Positions 45,108-54,436 of a DNA stretch of 64,000 nt are shown here, one piece after another. Source of the DNA: JAMXLG01 sp963765935 (lineage in GTDB: Bacteria > Vulcanimicrobiota > Vulcanimicrobiia > Vulcanimicrobiales > Vulcanimicrobiaceae); contig CAVXXX010000004.1 of the NCBI GenBank assembly GCA_963765935.1, positions 186,001 through 250,000 of the forward strand, given 5' to 3'. The notes beneath the pieces were generated by a model that was given only the letters and a program-made list of their open reading frames with translations, ran no database searches and was not told where the DNA came from. Within the stretch, counting starts at the first letter, position 1; each line of letters opens with the position of its first letter. The translations under genes and the position numbers were made by a program.

Positions 45108-46181
45108 ATGCTGTTCCGCATCGTATTCACGGTCCTCGGCTTCGCGTTCATCGTCTTGGCGCTCAACGACGTGTTCCAGTCCGTGATCGTTCCGCGCGCG
45201 GTTGGGCGCCGCTTTCGGGTGGGCTACCTTCTGTGGCGCGTTCTCTGGCGAATGTGGCCGGCGCTTTCGTTTCGCCTCTATCGCGGCGATGAAAGCGCAC
45301 GTGAAGATTTTCTGGCGCTCTTTGCGCCGCTGACGCTTATTCTTCAGTTGATGACGTGGTCGCTGATGCTACTCCTCGGGTTCGGATGTATATTCTGGGG
45401 ATCATCCACGCAAGTAGATCCGCATTTGAACACATTTTTTGAAGCACTCTATTTTGCCGGCACGTCGTTCTTCACCATCGGCTTCGGTGACTTTGCCGGT
45501 CACAGCGGGTGGACGCGGATGTGGTCGCTGGCAGCCGGAGCGGCGGGATTTGGTGTGGTCGGCACGACGACGGCGTTCCTCTTCGCGATCTTTGGGAATT
45601 TTCAAGCCCGCGAACAATTCGTGGCAACGTTGGGTGCGCGTTCCGGCCTGCCGCCGAGCGGCGTCGAGTTACTCGTCATCGCGGCTGATTCCGGAACGGT
45701 CGACGGGTTACCGACGCTGATGCGTAGCGCACAATCATGGTGCGCGTTGTTGATGGAAACGCATCTTGCCTATCCCGTGCTCGCCTACTTTCGATCGAGC
45801 CACGATTACGAATCATGGGTTGGAACGTTGGGAACGCTTCTCGATGCTGCCACGCTGATGCTGACGACGGTGCAAACGAACGCAGGCGAGGCACGCATTC
45901 TCTACGATATCGCGCGACATGCGTCGCATGACCTCACGCGCTACTTCCACTTCCCCTCGAACGACAACGATCCGGGTCTGCGCGTCGAGGAGTTCGATCG
46001 CGCCTGCGATCGCTTAGAACACGCGGGCTACACGTTACACAATCGTGACGTGGCATGGGAACGCTTTGCATCCCAACGCAAGACCTACGCCGGACACATC
46101 AACGCGCTGGCGCATTACTTCTCAATTCCACCATTGCAGTGGATCGGCGACCGTTCTTCGATCGCCGGCCGCATCCACTAA
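45108..46181 (+). CDS. Two-helix potassium-channel-type membrane protein
   Basis: 357 residues. An N-terminal helix (1-25) is followed by the ion-channel module: helix (about 73-98), pore loop with filter TIGFGD, and helix (about 140-162). TIGFGD is a K+ selectivity filter variant (usually T-V-G-Y-G-D). The C-terminal 190 residues are cytoplasmic and helical without a RCK fold. ATG 45108 gives a helix-first protein; an earlier GTG at 45048 would overlap divergent cobU. Converges with the protease gene by four bases. Transport of K+ is inference. Confidence 0.72.
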   Translation: MLFRIVFTVLGFAFIVLALNDVFQSVIVPRAVGRRFRVGYLLWRVLWRMWPALSFRLYRGDESAREDFLALFAPLTLILQLMTWSLMLLLGFGCIFWGSSTQVDPHLNTFFEALYFAGTSFFTIGFGDFAGHSGWTRMWSLAAGAAGFGVVGTTTAFLFAIFGNFQAREQFVATLGARSGLPPSGVELLVIAADSGTVDGLPTLMRSAQSWCALLMETHLAYPVLAYFRSSHDYESWVGTLGTLLDAATLMLTTVQTNAGEARILYDIARHASHDLTRYFHFPSNDNDPGLRVEEFDRACDRLEHAGYTLHNRDVAWERFASQRKTYAGHINALAHYFSIPPLQWIGDRSSIAGRIH

Positions 46182-46885
46182 AAGCCGTGTTCGGCGTCGT
46201 GTTTGTGCAGAAACGTCTTGGCGTCGTCGATCGGCAAGGCGAACCCGATTGAGTGCTCGTCATCAAAACGTGACTCGGCAATACCGATAACGGCGGCGTT
46301 ATCGATCAAGAAGATCGGCGCGCCGCTCTCACCCGGTACAATGGGAAGCGACACTTCGAGTGCATGTTTGCGCAACGATGAAAGATGGCCGCTGTTGAAC
46401 GATGGCGCGAGTCCAAGATCTTCATCTTCGAACTCATCAGGAATCGGATAACCGATGAGTGCCACGTCGCGTCCCAGTTGTGCTCTCAACTCGTTCGAAG
46501 AGCCGAGGGCAAGCACCGGCAATCCGGTTTGCTTCGTGCGCAACAATGCAACGTCAAGATCCTTATCGCGCGCAACAACCGTGACGGGAACGTGCTTTTT
46601 ATTGCCGATGGTCGCCACGATATCCCACGCGCCCTCGACGGCGTGCGACACACTCAAAATGTCGGTGCCCCACGTGCCGCCGGCAACAACGATCCCGGTC
46701 GCGTACTCATCGTCGTATTTGTCTGCTTTCTTTTCGGGCGGCACTTTCATCGTCAGCAATACGACGGAAGGACGCACGGCATTAGCCGCATTCACAAAAC
46801 GGTCGTCAGGATAGCGACCGGAAGCGGCGCATGCGGACGTGATAAACAGAAGCGCGCATACAAGCACGATTTTCAGACGGGGCAT
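46178..46885 (-). CDS. Trypsin-like serine protease, lipoprotein
   Basis: 235 residues. A type II signal peptide, FITSAC, places the mature Cys near residue 19. The S1/HtrA-like catalytic triad is visible: His in SVSHAV, Asp in DLDVALL and Ser in PGESGAPIF. There is no PDZ domain, and the protease core is short, as in trypsin-like peptidase_2 proteins. It should act at the periplasmic face of a membrane. The start is ATG 46885, 19 bases after the hflX stop, so it may be cotranscribed with hflX and btuF. Confidence 0.8.
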   Translation of the reverse strand: MPRLKIVLVCALLFITSACAASGRYPDDRFVNAANAVRPSVVLLTMKVPPEKKADKYDDEYATGIVVAGGTWGTDILSVSHAVEGAWDIVATIGNKKHVPVTVVARDKDLDVALLRTKQTGLPVLALGSSNELRAQLGRDVALIGYPIPDEFEDEDLGLAPSFNSGHLSSLRKHALEVSLPIVPGESGAPIFLIDNAAVIGIAESRFDDEHSIGFALPIDDAKTFLHKHDAEHGF

Positions 46886-46904
46886 GGAGCACGACGCGGA
46901 TTCG

Positions 46905-47858
46905 CTATGCGGGCGTGGCGGTCCGCTCGGCAAGCGCGGTACGGAGCAGATCGAGCCCCTGGCCGTTGTATGCACTCACGGCAAGCGTCGCGCCGTCGGG
47001 TGAAGCATGGAGCGGCACCGCATCGATCTTGTTGAACACGGCGATCCGCGGCGCGGCGTCGAGTTCCAACTCGTGCAGAATCGCTTCCACCGCGTCCCGT
47101 TGCCTCGGCCAATCGGGGTTCGACGCATCGAGCACGTGTACGAGCAAGTCCGCTTCGCGCAGCTCTTCCAGCGTCGCACGAAACGCGTTGACGAGATCGC
47201 GCGGCAGGTCCGTGATGAAGCCGACGGTGTCCGCCAGGCGAACGTAGCGGCCGTTACCGAGGAACACCCGTCGGATCGTCGGATCGAGCGTTGCGAACGG
47301 CTGGTCCGCGACGTAGGCATCGCTTCGAGCGAGCGTATTGAGCAGCGACGACTTGCCCACGTTCGTATAGCCCACCAAGGCGACCAAAGGTTCGTGGTGC
47401 GGTGCCGCGCGACGCGTTCCACGCTGACGCTCCACGGTCTTGAGTTGCTTGCGTAGGATGCTAATGCGCGATTGGATGCGCCGGCGGTCGACCTCCAGCT
47501 TCGTTTCACCGGGTCCGCGCGTACCGATGCCACCGCCCAGGCGCGAGAGATCGGCACCGGCGCCGATCAAGTTCGATTGCCGGTAGCGTAGTTGCGCGAG
47601 CTCGACTTGCAGCTTGCCTTCCCGGCTGCGGGCATGGCGCGCGAAGACATCGAGAATCAGCATCGTCCGATCGACGATCGGCACGCTGATGATCTTCTCG
47701 AGATTCTTTCGCTGACGCGGGCGCAGATCGTTGAGCACGAGGACGAGACCGGCGTCTCGCCGGCCGACGAGGTCGGCAATTTCGTGCGCCTTTCCTGAAC
47801 CGACGAGCATTGCCGGATCGACGTGCGCGCGTTTCTGCACGACGCGATCGACCAGCAC
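46905..47858 (-). CDS. hflX: GTPase HflX
   Basis: 317 residues. The HflX N-domain is present (VDRVVQKRAHVDPAMLVGSG; N-D-L-R-P-R-Q-R-K-N-L; GGGIGTRGPGETKLEVDRR), followed by the G domain: G1 VGYTNVGKSS, G3 DTVGF, G4 NKID. HflX splits stalled 70S ribosomes. The family normally starts about 25 residues earlier, and the upstream frame does encode the expected E-L-E-A-L-A-E-A-A-G, but it has no start codon between the btuF stop and GTG 47858. A non-standard start or a sequence error there is possible. Confidence 0.85.
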   Translation of the reverse strand: MLVDRVVQKRAHVDPAMLVGSGKAHEIADLVGRRDAGLVLVLNDLRPRQRKNLEKIISVPIVDRTMLILDVFARHARSREGKLQVELAQLRYRQSNLIGAGADLSRLGGGIGTRGPGETKLEVDRRRIQSRISILRKQLKTVERQRGTRRAAPHHEPLVALVGYTNVGKSSLLNTLARSDAYVADQPFATLDPTIRRVFLGNGRYVRLADTVGFITDLPRDLVNAFRATLEELREADLLVHVLDASNPDWPRQRDAVEAILHELELDAAPRIAVFNKIDAVPLHASPDGATLAVSAYNGQGLDLLRTALAERTATPA

Positions 47859-47893
47859 CGCGCCGGCCGCTTCAGCCAGTGCTTCGAGCTCGA

Positions 47894-48742
47894 TTAGTTC
47901 CGGTTCGATGGGGCGTTTTGGGTTTTCGGTGTCGACAGCGACGACAATCGTTCGATCAGCCAGCGGAGTCCCTCGTTATAGCGTGGTCCCGGACGATAAA
48001 GCGCATTGGCGATGCGCTCGTCGGAGACGATGAAAACGTGTCCTTCGCGCACCGCGCGCAAGCTCCGCCACGGTTCGCGATTGACGACGCCTTGCAGATT
48101 GGTTTCGTGCCCGGCAACGATCGCATCGGGCTGCGCGCGCAGCAGCGCTTCTTCGCTATATTCGCCCCACGGCATCGAAAGATCGTGCGCCGCATTGCGC
48201 CCGCCGGCGAGTTCGATGAGCGTTGCGAGGTACGAGTGCGGGCCTACGGTCCAAATTGGTCCCGTGCCGAGTGCGAAAAAGACCGTCGGATGGTACGAGC
48301 GCTGCGTCTTCGCATGTAGCTGCGCGGTTTCACGCCGCAATTGAGCGATGAGCTGCGTCGCTTGCGGTGTTCGGTCCGCGAGCTTCCCGACGATTTGCAA
48401 GTCGCGGAAAATATCGTCGTACGTATCGTCCGGAACCAAGACGACGCGCACGCCCGCCCTGCGCAACGGTTCGGTCAATCTCGCTTGCGCCGGAATACCG
48501 ATGACGACATCCGGATGCAGACGCAAAATCGTCTCGACATCGACGCTTTGGAAATCGGCAACGACCGGCAGCCCCCGTGCTTGCGGTGAATCGCCGGTGA
48601 ATTTCGAAACCGCAACGACATGCGCGCCGAGGGCAAACGCATCTTCCGCGAGCGACGGAACGATTGCGACAATACGCGGTTGGGTGGGCGCCGCCCCGAG
48701 ACAAACGACGATCGCGAGCGCGGCGACGATGGCGCGAATCAT
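47894..48742 (-). CDS. btuF: Periplasmic cobalamin-binding protein of a B12 ABC transporter
   Basis: 282 residues with a signal peptide (to about residue 19) and the two-lobed TroA/BtuF fold: RIVAIVPSLAEDAFALGA, then DVVIGIPAQA, a long linker helix around residues 125-150, and G-R-N-A-A and R-P-G-P-R-Y near the end. It delivers the corrinoid to BtuCD. It is divergent from the riboswitch and btuBCD and has no riboswitch of its own on the minus strand; it heads the btuF-hflX-protease group. Substrate assignment rests on the neighbouring cobalamin riboswitch and btuB-type receptor; an iron-siderophore binder would look similar. Confidence 0.8.
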   Translation of the reverse strand: MIRAIVAALAIVVCLGAAPTQPRIVAIVPSLAEDAFALGAHVVAVSKFTGDSPQARGLPVVADFQSVDVETILRLHPDVVIGIPAQARLTEPLRRAGVRVVLVPDDTYDDIFRDLQIVGKLADRTPQATQLIAQLRRETAQLHAKTQRSYHPTVFFALGTGPIWTVGPHSYLATLIELAGGRNAAHDLSMPWGEYSEEALLRAQPDAIVAGHETNLQGVVNREPWRSLRAVREGHVFIVSDERIANALYRPGPRYNEGLRWLIERLSSLSTPKTQNAPSNRN

Positions 48743-48795
48743 GCGCGCTGTTTCAAGCAGGTCCGCACGGCTGCCTGTGCAAAGAGCCGCGTATG

Positions 48796-48818
48796 GGTTT
48801 GCGCTGAACGCGCAAACC
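48796..48818 (+). other. Hairpin with TGAAC loop upstream of the B12 riboswitch
   Basis: GGTTTGCGC and GCGCAAACC form a perfect nine-pair stem closing a TGAAC loop. A second hairpin with the same loop lies inside the riboswitch at 48907-48930 (a ten-pair stem). Confidence 0.5.
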
Positions 48819-48980
48819 GCGGTTTGTGCGCGGGAAGCCGGTGAGATGCCGGCACGGTCGCGCCACTGTATGCGGGGAGCCGCTCCTTCGTCACAACTCC
48901 CTTATGGATTTCGGCTGAACGCCGAAATCCGGAGTCGGAAGACTGGAGCACGAGGCAACGATCCGCGAGTCAGGATACCA
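48815..48980 (+). promoter_or_regulatory. Cobalamin (B12) riboswitch
   Basis: Conserved elements in order: GGGAAGCCGGTGAGATGCCG, the B12-box-like CGCCACTGTATG, GGGGAGC, the variable hairpin, GGAAGACTGG with GAGCACGAGGCAACGAT, and GCGAGTCAGGATACC at the 3' end. It lies 47 bases before the TonB-dependent receptor gene, whose expression it should shut off when adenosylcobalamin is plentiful. No clear U-tract terminator follows, so translational control is more likely. Confidence 0.92.
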
Positions 48981-49026
48981 GCACAGACCGCAGCATCACG
49001 TTCCTCGCGAAAAGGAAGACCGGATC

Positions 49027-50844
49027 ATGTTCGTTTTTGATGCGCTGCGCGTCATGGCCGCAGCCGTTACCATTGTTTCCCCCTCTCCTTCACCCTCGAC
49101 TCCGCCTGAAATCACGCATGTCGTCACGAGCGACCGTGCCGACGAGACGTTGCGTTCAACGACGCGCACGACGTACGTCGTAACGGCGGCCGATATCGCG
49201 CGGCGCGGGTACCGCACCGTCGGCGATGCGCTCGCCGATATTCCCGGAGTTGAAATCAATCGCTACGGCGGGATCGGCAGTAACGTATCGTACGGCATTC
49301 GCGGAAGCAGCTCCGCGCAAGTGCTCGTATTAATGGATGGACTTCCGGCGCCGGGCGAATTCGCGAACTCGGTCCAATTTGGGACAATTTCCACCAGCGC
49401 CGTGCGGCGCATCGAAGTCGTCGAAGGCGGCGGGTCGACGCTCTACGGCACCGGCGCAATCGGCGGCATCATCAACATTATCACCGATTCCCAAAACGTT
49501 GCCGCCAGCGCCGGCGCTCAGTATGGAACGTTCGGCGATACGCAATTGCGCGCGCAAGGCAAGGGGTTTTCATTCGAACGTAGCGTCGCGAACAACGATT
49601 ACCGTATCAACAGCGACTATGCAGAAACCACCGCGCGTCTTGGATTCGATCGAAACGCCGGCCAGATCGCGATTGCGTTTCGTGGTACGTTGGAAAGCGA
49701 TAACCTCGGCGCACCGGGTCCGTATGGCGCCGAATCAACGACGAGCCGCGAAGGCGATACGAACAACGCGGGATCCCTCAGCTTCTCGTTGCGTCGCGCG
49801 CAATCCGCGCCCACGCTGCAACTCGGCGGTTCGCGGCAGAGCCTTGCATTCGGTTGCGACTCTGCCGTCGACCCGGACTGTTTCCTGACGATTCAGGCGG
49901 TCAGCACGGAGACCCGCACCGATCTCGCGTTTCGCAATACGGTGTCCGGTGCATCATCGCGACTGATTTACGGCGTCGATCTCTCGCGCGGTAATGTGCG
50001 CAGCGACGATGGCGGCGGCGGACCAACGGATGTCTCCTACGATGCGATGGCACAAAGTGCGGTGTACGGGCAAGAAAACTGGGCGTTGCGCTCGGGAGAT
50101 CTTTACATCGGGCTGCGCGGAGAACGCGACGGATCGCTCGGCGGCGAAATCTCACCATCACTTGGCCTACGAACGGAACTCGGAACCGGCATATCGCTGA
50201 AATTGAACGCCGCCTCGGCGTTTCGCGCACCGAACGCGAGCGAATTGTATTTTCCGAATTATGGAAACCCGAAGCTGGCAGCGGAGCGCGCAGCAGTCGG
50301 TGATGCGAGCGTGCGTTTCGATCGCATGCTCGCCGGCACGACACTCACGTGGTTTACCAACTACACGCACGATCTCATTATCGCGAATCCGAACGATAAT
50401 TTCGCGCCGGAGAACGTGGCACAAGCGCGCATGCAAGGGTTTACGTTCGAGACGCGTACGCTGCCGATGCACGGCATCTCGTTCGGCATCAATGCCACGG
50501 ACCTGTACCGGGCGCAGGACGTCTATCTCGGCACACGTCTTCCGAACGATCCGGTGATCACCGTAAACGGGCTTCTCACGTTTACCGGAACACAACGCGG
50601 CATCCTCGCCGACGGCGGGATCTCGGTGCGCGCTGCGGGCCAACGTCAGCCGTTCGATTCATCGCTGCCCGCGTTTGCGCAGTCGGGCGCGTACACTACC
50701 AGCGACGCATTCGTGCGGCTGCGAATCATGCCGCGAACGCTCCTCGCGCTGCATGCGTATAACTTCGGAAACGAACGCTATGCGCAAGTGAGCGGATATC
50801 CAATGCCGGGACGCACGTTCACCGTCGAGCTGACGACACACTGA
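49027..50844 (+). CDS. btuB: TonB-dependent vitamin B12 receptor
   Basis: 605 residues. A signal sequence and short linker are followed by the plug domain (about 45-150, DIARRGYRTVGDALADIPGV, YGIRGSSSAQVLVLMDG and the I-E-V-V-E-G-G-G-S-T-L-Y-G motif). A barrel of alternating strands continues to the end, finishing with an aromatic-poor TFTVELTTH rather than the usual terminal Phe. It transports B12 across the outer membrane with TonB energy; the upstream cobalamin riboswitch and downstream btuCD support the substrate. The classical TonB box is not obvious (ITHVVTSDRAD may serve). The stop overlaps btuC by one base. Confidence 0.9.
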   Translation: MFVFDALRVMAAAVTIVSPSPSPSTPPEITHVVTSDRADETLRSTTRTTYVVTAADIARRGYRTVGDALADIPGVEINRYGGIGSNVSYGIRGSSSAQVLVLMDGLPAPGEFANSVQFGTISTSAVRRIEVVEGGGSTLYGTGAIGGIINIITDSQNVAASAGAQYGTFGDTQLRAQGKGFSFERSVANNDYRINSDYAETTARLGFDRNAGQIAIAFRGTLESDNLGAPGPYGAESTTSREGDTNNAGSLSFSLRRAQSAPTLQLGGSRQSLAFGCDSAVDPDCFLTIQAVSTETRTDLAFRNTVSGASSRLIYGVDLSRGNVRSDDGGGGPTDVSYDAMAQSAVYGQENWALRSGDLYIGLRGERDGSLGGEISPSLGLRTELGTGISLKLNAASAFRAPNASELYFPNYGNPKLAAERAAVGDASVRFDRMLAGTTLTWFTNYTHDLIIANPNDNFAPENVAQARMQGFTFETRTLPMHGISFGINATDLYRAQDVYLGTRLPNDPVITVNGLLTFTGTQRGILADGGISVRAAGQRQPFDSSLPAFAQSGAYTTSDAFVRLRIMPRTLLALHAYNFGNERYAQVSGYPMPGRTFTVELTTH

Positions 50845-51827
50845 TGCCGCTGCGGCTGCTAGGCCTCGCACTGCTCGCCGTGGTCGCGTGCGGTGCGAGC
50901 CTGCTCGCCGGCGGTTCGTTTCTCGATGCAGGCAGCGTGATTCGCGGGCTCTTGCATCCGCATGCATCGAGCGACGTTGCAACGATTGTGTGGCAGCTCC
51001 GCATGCCGCGCGTGGCCATTGCGGCTACCGTCGGCGCAGCGCTATCGATCGCCGGTGCGCTGATGCAGGGCATGCTTCGCAACCCGCTCGTCGATCCGTA
51101 TCTCACGGGCGTGAGCGCAGGCGCGGCAGCGGCGATCGCACTCGCGATTTTAGCAGGCATCGCAGCGCCCGTGCTTCCCGGCATTGGATTTATCGCCGGT
51201 CTTGCGACGGCGATTCTCGTTGCGTCGCTTGCGCGACGCGGCAGCGGTCTCGATGCGTACCGGTTGATTCTTGCCGGCGTTTCGATTTCGGCGTTTTTCT
51301 CGGCCGTAATCGCGTTTGCGATTGCGCGCTCGACGTCGCTCGATGCAGCGCAACAGATTCTTGCATGGCTCGCCGGGTCGATGGCAGGCCGCGGTTGGAG
51401 CGACCTCGCGTTCGCGTTGCCGTATGTGTTCGCCGGAACAATTCTCGCGACAGTGTCAATACCTGCATTAAACGCATTGCGTATCGGCGACGTGCGAGCG
51501 CGAACCGTCGGGCTCAACGTCGAGCGCGCGCAATGGACGATTCTCGCGAGCGCGACGCTGCTTGCGGCGGCGAGCGTGACACTGGCAGGCATGGTGGGCT
51601 TCGTCGGACTGATCGTTCCGCACATCGCACGGCGGTTCGTCGGATCGGACGCACGTGCCACGCTTCCGGCTTCCATTTTTCTCGGTGCGGCGCTCTGCAG
51701 CGTCGCTGACGCCATTGCACGCAGCGTCGTTGCACCGTCGGAGTTACCGATCGGCGTCCTTTTGGCGTTTATCGGCGTTCCTGCGTTTCTCTATCTTTAT
51801 ACGCGCAGCGCGGAACAGCGCGCGTGA
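50844..51827 (+). CDS. btuC: Cobalamin ABC transporter permease
   Basis: 327 residues with nine to ten helices, FecCD/BtuC family. R-M-P-R-V-A and GAALSIAGALMQGMLRNPLVDP, then AGMVGFVGLIVPHIARRFVG (the coupling-helix region that contacts the ATPase) are diagnostic. ATG 50844 is joined to the btuB stop, and the end overlaps btuD (GTGA). Somewhat shorter at the N-terminus than E. coli BtuC. Confidence 0.9.
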   Translation: MPLRLLGLALLAVVACGASLLAGGSFLDAGSVIRGLLHPHASSDVATIVWQLRMPRVAIAATVGAALSIAGALMQGMLRNPLVDPYLTGVSAGAAAAIALAILAGIAAPVLPGIGFIAGLATAILVASLARRGSGLDAYRLILAGVSISAFFSAVIAFAIARSTSLDAAQQILAWLAGSMAGRGWSDLAFALPYVFAGTILATVSIPALNALRIGDVRARTVGLNVERAQWTILASATLLAAASVTLAGMVGFVGLIVPHIARRFVGSDARATLPASIFLGAALCSVADAIARSVVAPSELPIGVLLAFIGVPAFLYLYTRSAEQRA

Positions 51828-52600
51828 TCGATCTCCAAGGCGTCACGATCGCCGCAGGCGGAAGGCCGTTGGTCCACGGGATCAACGCGCGCATCGAGAC
51901 CGGCGAATTCGTTGCCGTACTCGGCGCGAACGGCGTCGGCAAAACGACGCTCCTGCGCGTACTCGCCGGCCTCGCTCAGCAGAACTCCGGAACCGTTTCG
52001 ATCGACGGGACGTCGCTCGGTGCAATGACACCGGCAGCACGCGCCAAACGCCTTGCGTTCGTCACGAGCGACGACGTCATGAGCGAAGCACTTCGCGTTC
52101 GCGACGTCGTCGCCATCGGACGTTTTCCGCATCACGCGTGGTGGCAGTGGCGCACGACCGAGGAAGACGAAGCCGCCGTCGCAGCGGCGCTCGATGCCGT
52201 ACAGATGACGCCGTTTGCCGGACGTCTTTTTACGACGCTTTCGAGCGGCGAACGTCAACGAGTGTGGATCGCGATGGGCCTTGCCCAGCTTACACCGATT
52301 CTACTTCTCGACGAACCGACGAGTCATCTCGACGTGCGCGTCGCGCACGAAATTCTCGCCTTGCTTCGCAATGTTGCAAAAGCAGGCCGCGCGGTCATTT
52401 GCGTGTTGCATGACTTGAACGACGCGGCGGCGTACGCCGATCGTTTGATGCTGCTCGGTTCAGAACGGATGCTCGCCTTCGACACGCCGGGCGCGGTGAT
52501 GACGCCGCAACTCATCGAAACCGCTTACGGCATCTCCGTCGAGCGCATCGACACGCGCTCCGGACCGCGCGTCTTTGCCGCGGTCACTGGCGCATACTGA
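51824..52600 (+). CDS. btuD: Cobalamin ABC transporter ATPase
   Basis: 258 residues from GTG 51824. Walker A is GANGVGKTT, the signature LSSGERQRVWIA, Walker B ILLLDEPTSHLD and the H-loop Cys-Val-Leu-His-Asp. Complete FecE/BtuD-type ATPase, powering BtuC. Converges with the small secreted-protein gene, overlapping by 17 bases. Confidence 0.9.
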   Translation: MIDLQGVTIAAGGRPLVHGINARIETGEFVAVLGANGVGKTTLLRVLAGLAQQNSGTVSIDGTSLGAMTPAARAKRLAFVTSDDVMSEALRVRDVVAIGRFPHHAWWQWRTTEEDEAAVAAALDAVQMTPFAGRLFTTLSSGERQRVWIAMGLAQLTPILLLDEPTSHLDVRVAHEILALLRNVAKAGRAVICVLHDLNDAAAYADRLMLLGSERMLAFDTPGAVMTPQLIETAYGISVERIDTRSGPRVFAAVTGAY

Positions 52601-52985
52601 CGGGGCGTGTTAATCCGCGCGCGCTCGTGCCGAGGACCCATCCTCGTTGTCCATTGAGCGGTCCGCCGAGGATGCGCACGCCGATCGCATCGTCCGGCGT
52701 CGTAAAGTACTTCGATTGCACGAAGTTGCTGACGCAGCTTTCTACGACTGCGCGCGTTCCGGGACGCGCAAGCACCGCATGCGGTAGGAGCGCATTCATC
52801 TGATCGAACGATCCGCCCGCATAATCGCGTAGCCGGAACCGCGAATCCCAGATGAAAACATCAGGATCGTCCGTCGTTCCATAGAGCACGATTTTATCGC
52901 CGGAATGCAGCCGGCAGTCCGCGTGCGCGAGGCCGAAACACGCGAGGAGCATCGCGAGCGCGAAGAGGATGCTACTCGTCTTCAT
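52584..52985 (-). CDS. Small secreted protein of unknown function
   Basis: 133 residues with a signal peptide cleaved after AHA (about residue 22) and two Cys (CRLHSG and ESCVSN) likely forming a disulfide. The mature part is beta-rich, with VRILGGPLNGQRGWVLGTSA near the end reminiscent of an SH3-like fold. GGAGG precedes ATG 52985, which lies inside the 3' end of the PP2C phosphatase gene (14-base overlap), so the two are coupled. I recognise no named family. Confidence 0.6.
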   Translation of the reverse strand: MKTSSILFALAMLLACFGLAHADCRLHSGDKIVLYGTTDDPDVFIWDSRFRLRDYAGGSFDQMNALLPHAVLARPGTRAVVESCVSNFVQSKYFTTPDDAIGVRILGGPLNGQRGWVLGTSARGLTRPVSMRQ

Positions 52986-54357
52986 CGACGACCTCCGCTT
53001 CGTGCACGCGAATCGCAAGGACGGCAAGATCGTCGCGGATCTCGTTTCCACCCATCGTGCGTACTTTGGCAACCAGTTCGTCGGAAAGCAATTGTGGCTG
53101 CGCGTTGCTCGCGGCGATGAGGCGCATCGCGCCCGCTTCTTGCAACTGTTTTCCGTTGCGGTCCCGCGCTTCCGTAAGTCCATCGGTCGCGAGGACAAGC
53201 GTATCCATGTTCTCGAGATGCAGCGTCTTCGTTTCGAACGGCTCTTCCATCACACCGAGGACCGGCCCGGTGACCGCGAGCTGCTGCATCATGCCGGAGG
53301 AACGTCGAATGAATGCGGAATCGTGCCCGGCGCTCGCATAGCGAAGCTGAAGCGTTTCCGTGTCTAGCACACCCACGAACATGGACACGAAGAGATACGG
53401 ATTTTCGACCGTCTGCGAGAAGGCCGTGTTGAACTCGGCGAGCATTGCACCGGGATCGCGGCGGCGCAGTGCGATACCACGAATCGTGAACTTGATGAAC
53501 GCGGTCAGCACGGCTGCGTCGACACCTTTGCCGCTGACATCGGCGATAAAGATGAGCGCAAGCGTATCGGACAGACGGTACACATCGAACACGTCACCGC
53601 CGACCGCCAGGTGGCTGCTGGCGGCAAGGTATGCGTTTCCGATCTCGCAGTTCGGAAGCGGTGCCGCTTCGCTCCGAAACGCTCTTTGAAGCGTTTCCGT
53701 CGTCGTGCGTTCTTCCTCGAGTTCGCTCACCAAACGCGAGCGGAAGCCGTTGAGCAGAATCGCCAGAAGTCCCAGAACAATGAGCCAGAACGCGCGCGAA
53801 TAGGCGTTGACATTGACCTGCTCTTGCGCGGTCTTCGCCAAGCGGTCGTTTGCATCAGCAAGCGTCACGCGAATGAGCTGCACGCTCCGGTTCTCAAAGT
53901 CGGTAAACGCTTTGTTGCGTTTGTCGATGAGGGTAACGTCGCGTCCGGGATGCGCCAGCAGCGGATCCGCGATTTTTGCGCGCCAGTTCTGCTGTAAGGA
54001 AATGTAGTCGTCCAACGAGCGAACGGCGCCGGTGAGACCCGCTCCGGACAGCGTCGCGCGAACCGACGCCGCTTTGGCGTCAAAATCCGCTTCGATATTC
54101 GCGTACTGCTGTTTATAGAACGGATCGCGGGTGAGCGAGTAGCCGCGCACCGAGCTTTCCGCGTCAATCTGCAGCCGCCGCATCTGTTCCAGGGCAAGCT
54201 GGGCTTGAACGATATCCGACTGCCGCGCGAACGTCTGTGCGAGACTGGCGCGCGTCGCGAACGCTCCCTGAACGGCTACCACAACCGCAATTACAAGGAA
54301 TGCGGTCATGACGAAAGAGGCCGGAATCTGGAAGAGCGACCTCCGCGTCTTCACCAA
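52972..54357 (-). CDS. Membrane-bound CHASE3 / PP2C (SpoIIE-type) protein phosphatase
   Basis: 461 residues. Transmembrane helices at about 14-36 and 178-200 enclose a helical periplasmic CHASE3 domain with E-S-S-V-R-G-Y. A short linker is followed by the SpoIIE/RsbU phosphatase domain: VGGDVFDVYRLSD and IADVSGKGVDAA (metal-binding Asp and Gly), then LRYASAGHD, LVLATDGLTEA and R-D-D-L-A-V-L near the end. Such enzymes dephosphorylate anti-anti-sigma factors in partner-switching stress circuits. The start is TTG 54357 or GTG 54354. It is cotranscribed with the small secreted protein; no anti-sigma gene is near. Confidence 0.82.
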   Translation of the reverse strand: MVKTRRSLFQIPASFVMTAFLVIAVVVAVQGAFATRASLAQTFARQSDIVQAQLALEQMRRLQIDAESSVRGYSLTRDPFYKQQYANIEADFDAKAASVRATLSGAGLTGAVRSLDDYISLQQNWRAKIADPLLAHPGRDVTLIDKRNKAFTDFENRSVQLIRVTLADANDRLAKTAQEQVNVNAYSRAFWLIVLGLLAILLNGFRSRLVSELEEERTTTETLQRAFRSEAAPLPNCEIGNAYLAASSHLAVGGDVFDVYRLSDTLALIFIADVSGKGVDAAVLTAFIKFTIRGIALRRRDPGAMLAEFNTAFSQTVENPYLFVSMFVGVLDTETLQLRYASAGHDSAFIRRSSGMMQQLAVTGPVLGVMEEPFETKTLHLENMDTLVLATDGLTEARDRNGKQLQEAGAMRLIAASNAQPQLLSDELVAKVRTMGGNEIRDDLAVLAIRVHEAEVVDEDE

Positions 54358-54436
54358 ACCGACCTACGTCGCAGCGGTATCACTGCTTCCACGAGCGTAG
54401 GTAACGACATTCAGCCTTTCGAAAGCGATTAGAGCC

